From assembly GCA_902728285.1 (NCBI GenBank), contig CACVBU010000468.1, positions 659,003-723,002 of the forward strand: a stretch of DNA of 64,000 nucleotides, written 5' to 3'. Below the pieces are notes generated by a model. That model saw only the letters and a program-made list of their open reading frames with translations, was not told the DNA's origin and did not search any database. Position 1 is the stretch's first letter; every line of letters begins with the position of its first letter. Position numbers and translations under genes: made by a program. Positions 37,268 through 48,296 of this stretch are shown here, one piece after another. This DNA is from Clytia hemisphaerica (taxonomy: Eukaryota; Cnidaria; Hydrozoa; Leptothecata; Clytiidae).

Positions 37268-38745
37268 AGTGAAAGATGAACAAGCCGATGCACGCTCTTC
37301 AATAAACCCCCTTTGGTTTCTACAAAACAGCAGTAGGGCATGCCAATTACCGAACAATTAACAAATATGTTACAAATATTTTAAAGCGAACTCCTTTAAG
37401 CACAAAATATTTTTTTCTGTACAATGATTTCGAAACATACAGTACGCATATCATTTGAAAAGCCATTACATTACACTAAACTGATAAATCAAGATACTGC
37501 CCTGAAAGATAAAAACCTTAGCCCACAAAAAAAGGAATGCTAAAAACAAGTAAAATACAACAAATTCAAGATTGTTAAAAATTCTAAAAATTCAAAAAAT
37601 TCATATCCACCAAAATCTTTGAGTACCAAAGCAGCTGATATGAGAAAGCTTTCCTAAATTTCAATAGGTACGTTTATGAAATCTAAGCATTAAAATTTCT
37701 TTTAAAATAATCTAAATGGAAAATCTTAGCAGAAACAATTCCCCTTAAGTATAATATAAAGAACATAGGAATTTGATTAAAAAGTTCTCTCTTTTGGTAA
37801 AAACATATATGGTAAAAAGGATTATGGCTCAATAAATTTTTTAATGATAAAACCATGAATGGAAATTTTGATATTTTCTAAAGATATTGAAAATTTTCAC
37901 CTCATTCTAAATTATTAGTATACTGCTGAAGAAAAACTACACCATGGTTTTTAAGCCAAAATTCAAGCGAAATTCTTAGGACGCTTAGTATTCTCAAAAC
38001 CAAATTACATTTTAGATTTGACAAAATCAACATTATTAATTAAACAAAGCTCAGAGAGAAGCCAAACCAAAGAGTTACCGACAGAATAAAAACGAGCACT
38101 ACAGTATATACAAGCCTCGTTTAATGTAACTTCCCAAAAGCTGACAAACTACATACAACTGTACACCAAATACCATACCTTACCTTATCTTAACCTCCTT
38201 GAATCACCATATAACCAAATAGTAACTCGAGAATAAGAAACAAAGTCGAAAAATCTATTTCTCTACAAAGAAGATCTCATTTTATAATGGGGCACGTGTG
38301 CTTTGATTGACTTAATAAGATCTCGTGGTTAACAATGAGCCCTTTTGATCATGTCTCAAATTAACATATAAATAAGAAATCAATATAACAAAAGAGTAAG
38401 ATTAAATAACATGTATAAAATGGTTAGCAATTCTTCACACAGCCCAGATGATCAAATAGAATACAGTACCCTCCTATCCCCCTTTTTTAAGCCATGAAAT
38501 GAAGACTTCAAATTGGGTTGAGATGTATTGCAAAAAAATATACTTCATACCTAAATTCATTTTGTACTAATTGGTCAGTCATTCAAAAATAAAACTTATA
38601 CCCTCAACATTCAATATCGCTAAATTGTGATAGAAAAGATTAATCGAGGGTAACATCATAGATAGACCATAAGTAAAATTCGAAATAATTTAAAAGCTAC
38701 ACTTTCCATTGTCTAAAATCAGATAGATGCATCCAGATAATGTAG
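37268..38745. other. AT-rich stretch without recognisable features
   Basis: No open frame over 60 codons and no repeat ends. It is bracketed by the inverted repeats at 35368-35520 and 38750-38908. Confidence 0.5.
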
Positions 38746-38749
38746 TGTT

Positions 38750-38908
38750 TTTTTTGGCATCTTCCATACAGTATATAGCCCAGAAGCTGGAGCTCGACTA
38801 CTTTTTGCCATTAAAAATTCTGATGGGGAGGGAGTCCTATTGCAGCGCTAACATTCAAATCAGAAACGAAGATAGTATACGGCAGATTTTCTGACTATAC
38901 AGTATAAA
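38750..38908 (-). repeat. Dispersed ~150-bp repeat, copy 2 (inverted)
   Basis: GGAGCTCGACTACTTTTTGC ... ATACGGCAGATTTTCTGACT. With copy 1 it brackets a 3.2-kb AT-rich stretch and could be the inverted ends of one larger element. Confidence 0.75.
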
Positions 38909-38909
38909 A

Positions 38910-41030
38910 GGAAGATAAAAAGTTACCAATTCAAAATCATCATTATCAACATCATCACAGCCATCATACTTAATAATATTTTTTACTTGTATCGAACAAC
39001 TCATGAATAAAACGAAAGTATTTCAAAAAGCATCACCGACAATAATAAAGCTAGAGATAAAGAAAAATGAGAAAATTTTGATGTGGATAAAGATGGTTAT
39101 CAAACAAAAGGGAGTCAATGCAGATTTTCTGTTTTGTTTTTTAAGAAGATTATTTTTGTTATTCAATGGTAAAGCCTGAATCAACTTTTTCAAACTAATG
39201 ATACAGCTGGCTTTGTTATCGTCACGGTTAAAGTAACGAAAATTATAGAAATAATAATTTCAAACAAGACACGTGTTGTCAGAAACATGTTAATAGCTTT
39301 ATAGTATAAAGTAATCATTTGTTAATTAATCAAGATTAATTACAGACTTCTTCCAAAATCCTCTAAACTAAGTTCTTCTGTGTTTAACCTTATACAGTAA
39401 TGCAAGAACCATTTCAAAGGTTTAGAAGTATTATGGTTATAAAAGATTTTTCATGAACATCAACATGTTTGTTGGGGTTATCATAATCCATTTTCAATCA
39501 AGAATTTTAAATCTCAAGCTACGTCAAATAGTTGTCACAATATTTAAAAAGTTGTTTCACCTTCTTTAAAAACTACAAAGAGAGGTATTTCTTGATCCCC
39601 TGGCCGAGTTAATGTAGAGAATCTTAACCCTTAGAAGCCAGAATACGTATATATACGTTTTGAAAAGGCCATTTTACCGATACACAGTCTTTTGGTCATA
39701 ACTCCTGACCACTTGCGATTCAGAGAAAAAAAATCTGCTATTTTTTGTAGCTGAGAGAAAGGGCTCTCCAACGATACCAAAGTTGATATCTGAATCGTTC
39801 GTCCTGGTCGAGAAATCGCCTTTGAAAGAATAAATTTCCAGAAAAAAATGATGAACTTTTTGGCCTTTTTCAAAAAAAGACAGCGGCTTTGAAAGGTTAA
39901 TGAAAAAGACTACAGTACTTACATTTTCTCCAAAATCTAGTCGCTTCACAATTCTGATTGATCACACACCTTTCAACATGAACTACAAAATATAGAAAAA
40001 AAATATCACGACGAGTGAAATTACTTTGCGTATTGAACAAGCAGGTACTCTTTTATGTCTATTTAATAAAAGAAAACAATAAAAGAAAATATACTGAATG
40101 GTCAAAGGCCAAAGATCTGCAAAAAGAACATGTTGAAAATAAAAATGTTTGTTGAAAAGTTGAAAGGCATTGGGCGACAGAACGTGTAGGTTTTTTATAA
40201 GAACAATCGTTAAATTATAACTTCTGATAGAAACTTTCGTGCCTATAAAGAATCATATTGTAGAGGAAGCTTGGGAATCCAGGTATAAGACATGGCTGAA
40301 AAACATCATTACGTCAATTAGATGCAAAGTTTCTGAATGATCCATTTTAGAATAAAACGATTCTTTCAGCCAAGAATATACTTCTTTAGAGAGCAGCACA
40401 TAAAATAAAATGATTACAAAATAAAATTTACATGGAAAAGTAAAAATTCTGACAAGACTTACAATGTGATTTAAAAAAACATGCTGAATAAAAAACGTAT
40501 TTCGTTCCAATCTTTAATCCAGTCATATACTGCCTCTTGAAAAATGATCACTATAAAATAACCACAGTTTGGTTAACCATGATAAAAATTCTTTTGAAAA
40601 TGACAAAAACCTGTCTATATAATAAACCTCGTATTATATATACTGTATTAATATTTTGCAGGATTTTTTCGCTTTGACCTTTTAACTCTAACTCAGGTAG
40701 ATTATCTCTATCAACAAAGGTGAACACGTTGCAATCATCAAATTCAAAATCTTTAAAACATTCACTGTGTAATCAGAACTTTGTCACAGGTTGTATATCA
40801 ACAAAATTCTTTAGAATTAAAAAAGAAAAGTCAATCAGAGAAGTATGATAAAAAATGGCTTTTGCGAAATTCCCATTCTTTAAATTATAGCCTGTTGGCA
40901 CCTCACGTGTCACCACAAATCATGGTCCTTCCAGTTTCAAAGTGAAGCTGCTGCCCCTGGAAAGTTCCTACTAACTTTACACTTTTTACAGAAAAGATAC
41001 AAAACCTTGGCCAGATGTTCGTGACAACCT
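38910..41030. other. AT-rich intergenic stretch
   Basis: Two overlapping short minus-strand frames near 39631-39949 lack domains. A CACGTTTTT-family end fragment (GTGTAGGTTTTTTATAAGAA) is at 40182. The 3' UTR of the chromodomain gene probably lies at its right edge. Confidence 0.45.
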
Positions 41031-41033
41031 TAC

Positions 41034-43791
41034 TTAGGACTCTTGTTTAGATTTTTTGGAATCAATGATGCAATCATTTCTCTCCTCATTTTTATCTCCT
41101 CCAGAAGAAACTTTTCGTTTCCCTAGCCTTGATGATTCTCCAGAGATTTCATGAGGCCGAGAGACTTCACGAGGCCGAGAGACTTCACCCTGAGTTTTCT
41201 CTACAATTGTCTCTGTATGATTTGGTTCATTGTCATTTTTACTTTCCTCAGAATTACTGGATTCGCTAATATCAGTTTGTCTTTCTGTAACCGTTTCAGC
41301 TGTATTTTTTATTTCTGGGGTGTGCACTAAGGAACGGTTCGCTTCTTTTGTTTCTTCACTTGTAGTATCGGCTTTATCCTGAAGTAAGCATATAAACGTA
41401 GAAATAATATGAAGTAGCTTGATATTTAAATTCTTAGGATAATATTGATATCCATGCAATGGTGAAAAATTGTTTTATGAAAAAGTGACATTGTATGTGC
41501 TTCTAGAGGTATTGGTTGCAATTCACAAAAAAATATTAAATTTCCGACCTTCTCAATTTCTTCCCTGAAAATGAATATATAAGTCAAAATCAAATCTCTA
41601 TGTGCCTTCAATACTGAGAAAACAAACAAATAATTTGTATTTCGAATCGCATTTTTCATTTCAGTGTTATTAAAGTGAAAAACTTAATATAGAATTAAAA
41701 AGTTAAATTTAAAACGTAAAGTTATAAATCCATACATTCACTTCAGCTTGGGGTGATTCCACTGCTGTATTATTTTGACTTGTAGTTGATGTTGACGCTA
41801 AAAAATAAAAGCAAAATATTTGACCATGACATTAAATTTGAGGAATTTCAAAACTTACTGAAAGTTAATTTGTTCACTCATTTCATTGATAACATTATCA
41901 GATAACCTATACAATGGCATAAACAATAGAGAAAAATATTACAAACAAAAATATAATACTAAACCTCCTTGCTCTTCTTCCTGATTTTTATCATCACCAG
42001 GCTAAAAAAGAAAGAGAGTTTTAAGGGTGATTACAATTGCAAAGGAATAGAAGTAACAGTGCTGAGTAATTTTAAAGTCCCCAATGCAGCCAGGGGGGGG
42101 TCGGTACTAAAATCTCAGACATCATGACATTTAGTGACGTGGTGGTATGCAAAAAAGCTCAAAAATAATTTTAGTACCATGTGTACTAAAATACTAAAAA
42201 GGGTGGTCTCTTAAAGAAATTTTTGAAAAATCTTAGTATTTTGTTCTAAAATCAGCCAAAATGGAGTTTTTTTTTAACAATTTTGGAAAAAATTTGATTT
42301 TTTTTTTCAGGAATTTTCGAAAAAATCTGCAGAAATCTTTCAGAACTTTTCCAAATTTTTAATATTTTTTGAAAATATTTTTATGTACAGTTCAGCACAG
42401 TTTAGTAATAAAATTATATTATTTTGCAGATTGATGCACTAAATTCGACTAGGTTTGTAACAATGACCCCATTTTGGTAAATTTAAAGCCGTAAAAGGGC
42501 AAAAAATGGGTGGTATCTATGTTAAATTGTTCAAAATAATTTTAGTACATGTGTACTAAAATAACATTTTCGAAAAAATAGGTGGGGGTATGTCAAAAAT
42601 TAGCGAAAATCCTTTTAGTACTCATGTATGTCTGAGATTTTAGTACCGACCCCCCCCCTGATGCAGCATGTTTAGAATCGCAATGGAATTATGTTTATGT
42701 GATTATTTCCCTCTTACTGAGAAGGAAAACACAAATAATTAATGGTTGAATGGCAAGTCACAAAAATTGTAAAATATGTCAAATCAATTTTGCAGGCCAG
42801 TGATCAATGTCAAAACTTTGCTTGGGTTTAATTTCATAAACTAGCCTGATGACGGCTAATGATGTCCCTTGCAATTTTGGCAAAAGAAATTAGTGTGGAT
42901 TTTCTGCCAAAAATACATTAACATTTAACAAAATTTTACAGCATTTGGCAGCTTCAACTTCTTCTCTACAGGATCCCAATATTTTCTGATCAAGTGTTCA
43001 GCTTCCAGAAAGTTCTTAGCTGGTTCAAACATGCTTGCTGCCCATTGAACTTTATAATACCTTTTACCATCCTGCAACAAAGAAAAAAAGGTGAAAGATC
43101 AATTCAGCAATTTTATTATTGGACCATTGACAGTTCAAAGGAAGTTCATCATGCAGTCTGGCTCATATCCAAATCAACAGAAATCAATGTTATTCAAAAT
43201 CGAATTTACGGAATTTCAGATAATGTATCAAATAAAAACCGTAGCACTACATAAATCACTCATGCTGCTAATCTCTCTTCTGAAGGTAATTTTGAGATGA
43301 AAATTACAAAAATATCTTGAAACTCTCAATACAGTAATAAATTAAGGCAAGTCCTCATCCCCAAATATTAAAAGACAGATTATGTCTAATGTCAAAAGTA
43401 GCTAATGTCTATTTTCAGATACCATACTGTTTTGAATAAATCCCCCCAAATAAATGCCTCTCAGAAAACCAAAAAATTTAAAAACAGCTTTGGAGGTTTG
43501 TTTAAAATACGGTGCCCTGTGAAGATAACAACTTACTTCTATAAAGGGAAAACAATACATGCTGAAAGTATGTTAATAGTTAACATCAATAATTAGTAAG
43601 GCTATCAATAAGACTACTTTTGACAATGTTAATTTTCTCATATTTTTAAATTTAAGAACCTCTCCAATTCTTGTGTCCACAATGCGTTCTGGGATCATGT
43701 CACCATATATTTCACGCCAACGCCTTCTTTGTTCTTCTTCATCTTCATTATTTTCTCGCTCATTTCCCCCTCCTGATCTATCTGTACTCAT
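41034..43791 (-). CDS. Small chromodomain protein with acidic Ser/Glu-rich tail
   Basis: Five exons: 43791-43660, 43071-42940, 42001-41965, 41797-41736 and 41378-41034; phases agree and the product is 235 aa. Residues ~1-30 are Asp/Glu/Arg-rich. A chromodomain spans the first junction: PERIVDTRIGE joins DGKRYYKVQWA, then MFEPAKNFLEAEHLIRKYW. The fold pattern (I-hydrophobic strands, YYKVQW, xEPxxN, LIxxY) is clear, but the loop holding the second aromatic-cage Trp in HP1-type domains (GYPETENTWEP) is shortened to AASMFEP. The tail (about 90-235) is low-complexity, Ser/Glu-rich, with short repeats of SRPREV/SRPHEI and a basic KRK...SKKSKQ end that could be a nuclear signal. The donor of exon 1 (GTTCTT) is weak but required by phase. 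A 570-bp MITE sits in intron 2. A nuclear, chromatin-binding role is inferred from the domain. The paralogue is not identified. Confidence 0.78.
42091..42660. mobile_element. 570-bp MITE with 7-bp TSD in chromodomain-gene intron
   Basis: CAGGGGGGGGTCGGTACTAA and its inverted partner, identity continuing through AATCTCAGACAT. The direct repeat ATGCAGC is at 42084-42090 and 42661-42667. The interior repeats TTTTAGTACATGTGTACTAA. Confidence 0.88.
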
Positions 43792-43967
43792 TTGTTAAAT
43801 TATTTTTTTTTTATTTTCTTTTGATTATTATTTTGAAATTTCAAACTTCATTTCTTCTGTAAATAATCTAAATATGTAAGAAAAAAATGATAATAGAAGA
43901 AATTCCATCAAACCAATCTTTTGCAAGTACAACTGATTTGTATACCCAATGGGATTACACAGTGTAC

Positions 43968-44060
43968 CATAAGTTGGTCTAATGTCAACATCCCCTTGCG
44001 CTGATTAGAGAGGAAAACATCTTTTTTCAATCAGTGATTCAGACCTTCCTTTTCAGTAGG
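43968..44060. mobile_element. Fragment of the 57059-57259 MITE family
   Basis: CCATAAGTTGGTCTAATGTC, AACATCCCC and TCAGTGATTCAGACCTTCC match the left outer and inner parts of the kinesin-intron copy. It lies just upstream of the chromodomain gene. Confidence 0.6.
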
Positions 44061-44376
44061 GCACACAAACGTATTTTTGTTTCCATAAGCTCAGCATTTA
44101 ACAACACAAATGAGCCAAAATTTCTGCAACATGACAAATTAATTTTACCTGTTAGCGCGCCCTTTTTGATTTTTCTGTTTCCTTCAAAATGGCTGACACC
44201 GATTAGAGAATTAGAGGGCCCCCAATACCAAACTGCCCACCACCTCAAGGAAATGAACAAATTAAAAGTGCGTGATTTGCTGCAGGGGTGACGTCATGTG
44301 CTCTATTGGGATGCTGCTAATTTCTTCTACTTCTTCTTCTTCTTAAAACAGATTCAGCCGTGCCATGGGAAATAAT

Positions 44377-44495
44377 TCAATCAGAATCCTGAGGCTAAAA
44401 ACTTCAGCCAATCAGAATTTGTTAGAAAGCATTGTTAATCCAATCAGATTCATGTGACACGAAAGCGAAAGTTAAAGTAAAGGCGGAAAAGTATT
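44377..44495 (-). promoter_or_regulatory. CCAAT-box trio plus E2F-like site upstream of the chromodomain gene
   Basis: Three (C)CAATCAGA boxes at about 44378, 44408 and 44440 are spaced 30-32 bp apart, the usual spacing of paired NF-Y sites. An E2F-like TTTTCCGCC (minus strand) is at 44483-44491. The cluster is ~590-700 bp upstream of the start codon, so a leader exon or intron would be needed. Function is inferred from motifs only. Confidence 0.5.
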
Positions 44496-44834
44496 CTTTT
44501 TTCAGCGTGATAGATTTGCATATATTAACAGAAAGAAACGCCAATTTGTCAAAGATTTGTTTAAAACCACCTTATTTTTTGTTGAGTATCTCCTAAATTT
44601 ATCGAAAAAATACACATTTTGATATCAAAATCTCTTTTATTGTTAAAAGTATCCCTAGGGCTCAATGTCAAAAGAAAATGAGTGTGGAACCATTTAATTC
44701 TGGGATTGAAAAAACCTGGAGAAAACCTTTTTTGTACATATAATGTAGAAAAGGAATTTTAAAACATTATATGTTGGTCAGAATTATGGTTTTTCTCTCA
44801 TAACTATTTTTCTAATGAGTCCCGTTTCTTCCTT

Positions 44835-45095
44835 CTTAGGGGACTGGCGAAGTAATCAATTGGTTATCGAAGTAATCGATTAGTTATCAAAATTAGCAAA
44901 AGTAATCAACAACAATCAAAGTACTAAAGCGGTCAAGTCTTCGAAAGGTTGTTAAGGAAGTGATAGAATACTCGCAAGTTTTTTGAAATTTTGGTACTCA
45001 AAATTCGATTGTCAAACGATAAGTGGTTGTTTGATTACTTCTATCATTATTATCAATTAATTCGATAATCAAATTTATTGACTAGTACCGTCTGG
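44835..45095. repeat. AAGTAATCAA-rich interspersed repeat
   Basis: Repeated AAGTAATCGATTAGTTATC words on the left, with their reverse complement (TTTGATTACTTCTATC, GATAATCAAATT) on the right. The same word class recurs in kinesin intron 1 (54045-54105, 54485-54600, 54670-54708, 55660-55770, 57350-57480). Confidence 0.45.
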
Positions 45096-46039
45096 ATATA
45101 AGTTTTAAACCATTTTAGTAGTTTTTCAGCTTTATAAATCTAAGTTTTCACCCATTTACTATCCAAAGAGCTTATGATGTGCTCAGATTTACCTGTTTAG
45201 GCAGGTGCAACACTGAGTGACGGCTATAGAAAAGTTTTCAGTCATTGTCAGTCAAGAATCATAGCAAATTAGGATACCTGCTGCAGTCTCTCCTACTTAG
45301 GAGAGTATCTTAAACTGGATACAAAAAAGTATCCAAAATATATCCAAAGTAGCAATCAACGACAACGTCCTAATTAGGATACTATTAGTCAAAGTCCATG
45401 CTGCACACAAGCACTTAAAGCTAAAGTCCCAAAAAAGCGGGACAAAAATCAGTTTTTTGAAGTTTGTAAAAAAATGCCACATAGAACATCTTTCAAATTC
45501 AGTATGTGAATAAACCAGTAAAATATACAACTTTTCTATTTTTCCTTTTTTTTGCAAAAGTTCTAGGAATGAAAATAAAGGTATAATGATAATTGAATAC
45601 TATCTAGCTGTGATAGATCATTTCGATGGAAGTTGCTGGAATGTTTACAAGGCTCTTGACAGAAAATTGTTTGTTTTATTGTCAATGATGACAGTGCCGT
45701 GATTAATTTTGTTAGATCTGACGTATTGATGTTTTATAGTTTTGATTCCTATTGAAGAATCATATTCTGGTTTTCATGTTATTAGATGCTGTTTTAGAGC
45801 TTTAGAGCTAGCCTGCACAAGGATCCCTATGGGATCCTAAGTTAAGTCTTAGGGTACAAACAGTCATGGATATTACGCGAACGGCAGTATGCACTAAATT
45901 ATTATGGTTTCACTTTCAATTTCAAGCAAAGGTCTTAGCAACAGGGCGTGCGTACATAGCAACGGGGCTGGGTAGAAAAATCTAAGCATAGAATAATTCA
46001 AAAAAAATACCAATCATCGTATAGAGCACTAAAAAATAC

Positions 46040-46711
46040 CCCCTTTCTATGTTTAAGTAAGTATTTATTTATTTACCATTTAACACTACAGAAAAGATAT
46101 AAGTGATGATATGCACAAAAAATATATGGAAGGAGACCGCCTTATAGTCTAGCTAATCAAAAAGATGCGGCCACCTAAGTACAGATTGCGTTTATAACAC
46201 ATTGTAAATTAGTTAAAAATGTTTATATATTTTTAAGAATTTTGTTATGTAATGAAAAATAAATTAAAAGAAAGTTTGCTAACCTTTCTTGGTAGGGGAG
46301 GGGTGTGCTCAGTATCGCCCAAGACAGTGAGTAAGGGCAAGAGATTTAACAAAACTGAAATCAGATGAGCTCAGGGTAATATTTGGGTAAGATCGCTGGA
46401 TGCTGTTCCAATGTGTTATGCAAAACTTAGAGAAAGATTTGTTCCCAAAGGTATTGGTGTTGTAGGAGGGAACAAAAAGTAGTTTCAAACATGCTCCTCT
46501 GGTACTTTGAGTGTTTTCGTCTTCAGCATCGAGCTGAATAAAGTTTAAAAACTCCAGAAGGTCAAAGGGTAATTTGTTATTTAGGAATCTGTGGACAAAA
46601 GATATATTAAGGCATTTGACAAGGTTAAAAATCTTGAGAATTTTGAGATCAGAAAAGAGTGGAGAAGAAGGGCATCGAGAGTTGTTAAAAGTAATAAGAC
46701 GTAAGGCTTTA
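46040..46711 (-). mobile_element. LINE (CR1/L2-like) 3' fragment with reverse-transcriptase C-terminus
   Basis: On the minus strand an open frame from 46708 to the stop at 46309 reads KALRLITFNNSRCPSSPLF, then LKILKIFNLVKCLNISFVHR, LNNKLPFDLL, and ends in LTHCLGRY. It aligns with the LINE tail at 54711-55325 ([43 protein letters not shown]). This is the region after the RT thumb in CR1/L2-type non-LTR elements. It is 5'-truncated at ~46711; the 3' UTR runs to a TATTTATTTATTT-type end near 46060. Confidence 0.75.
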
Positions 46712-46835
46712 GTTTAGTTTGTTCTACCTTGGATTATAACTGAAAATATCTTCAAATAACCTTTGTCCGTTATCAGCCTGTGCAGTAATCTTTGCCCGTT
46801 CCAATTCTCTAACAGAGGTGCGCGTGAATTGATAA

Positions 46836-47168
46836 TATGCGAGTTGCGAGTTGGTCCTGCGAGTTGCGAGTTGCTATCAAATATGCGAGTTGCGAGTTGC
46901 AAGTTGCGAGTTACGAGTTACCAGTTGCTATTTTAAGTAAATAAAAGTGCGAGTTGCGAGTTGAAAATTTCACGTTAAGACATCAAAATCGCGAGTTGCA
47001 GATTAAAATCGCGAGTTGCAGATTAAAATCGCGAGTTGCAAATTAAAATCGCGAGTTGAAAAATCAGAAGTGCGAGTTGCAAATTAAAATCGCGAGTTGA
47101 AAAATCAAAAGTGCGAGTTGCAAATTAAAATCGTGAGTTGCAAATTTTAAAGTGCGAGTTGCACACTT
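46836..47168 (+). repeat. Left GCGAGTTG tandem array
   Basis: More than fifteen copies of GCGAGTTG, first as back-to-back doublets, then as units spaced by AAATTAAAATC or AAAAATCAAAAGT. It is the inverted counterpart of 51966-52412. Confidence 0.92.
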
Positions 47169-48296
47169 GTTCAACCAGTGTGGAGCATTTTGTCGTTAGG
47201 GCGACATGTCTAGGTTCAAAATTGGAGAAAAGTTTTGTATCAAAAGATTAAAAGCTGATATATAAAAAGTATTCATACTGTGAAACTCGTGTAATACGAA
47301 TCTTAAAATTTCCTTAGTAGGTGGTATAATAAATATTTACGATAGAATTGCTGTTTTCGCTCGGGAAAACAACAAGAAAATCCTAGATTGGAAATAATAA
47401 ATTATATGTACTCGTTCTTTTGTGTGCATTGGCACGATAGCTCTCATTCGTTCTGTCATGTCCTTGCGCTACTTTGAGAATCCCGACACTTTTATGAACT
47501 GCACACTGAGATCTGCTGACCTCAATCCCGTCACACCGATCCACTGGGCCCTTGCGATGCAAGTTCATTTCGAACGAATGAGAATGCCCTTTCAAGGCGC
47601 CTCACCTTTAGCGCTGTTTTACACACCGACCGACCACCATGTTATCCGGACATTTTTGATTGAATAATCGCTTATGGTTTTTCGAATAGACCCAGATGTG
47701 GAGCAATCCATAGTAAATTTACTAGCAAGAGAAAATAGAGAATTACTACCTACCTAGAATTTCTACCCTTTATTTTAACTGTTTAATGGGAAGATCTACT
47801 TTTAGGAGCATTTAAAATAGAGGCTTAGAATAAAACCCGAGTTATTTTTCTCGAGTTAAAAAACCAAGTTACGAAAAAACCAAGTTATGACGTCATTTTG
47901 TACCTTTTATGACATCATTCTAAATTTCGTAACTCGGTTTTTTTCCGTGACTTTAAAATTTCGAGTTATTTCTTGTTTTTTAACTCTTAAGTATTTTTCC
48001 TTACTTTAAATTTTCGAGTTATTTTCCTTCCTGTAGATTATCGAGTTATTTTGCGTTCCTTTAAATTTTCGAGTTATTTCGTGTTTTAAATCGATTTTTT
48101 TCCTTCTTTATAACATTCTCCAGTTATTTTTCGCTTGATTCGTTATTTCGAAACTAAAAAAAAAATCAATAAAAATAGAACACCAATTCGATGCATGAAT
48201 ACATGTAGGGTATTTTATTAAGCTATAAATATCTATAACCGTCACTTTTCATTTATATAAAATATTCTTGCTTGTGAAAATTGACGTTACGCACAC

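Noticed and set aside
39631-39949. Two overlapping minus frames of 80-91 aa
   Set aside because: No domain, no splice partners, and two registers are equally open.
41561-41576. Possible 16-nt micro-exon (GGAAGAAATTGAGAAG) of the chromodomain gene
   Set aside because: It would break the frame between exons 41797-41736 and 41378-41034, which join in phase without it.
47422-47667. 81-aa plus frame inside the foldback element
   Set aside because: No recognisable domain; an overlapping minus frame is equally open. It could be a relic but is not supported as a gene.
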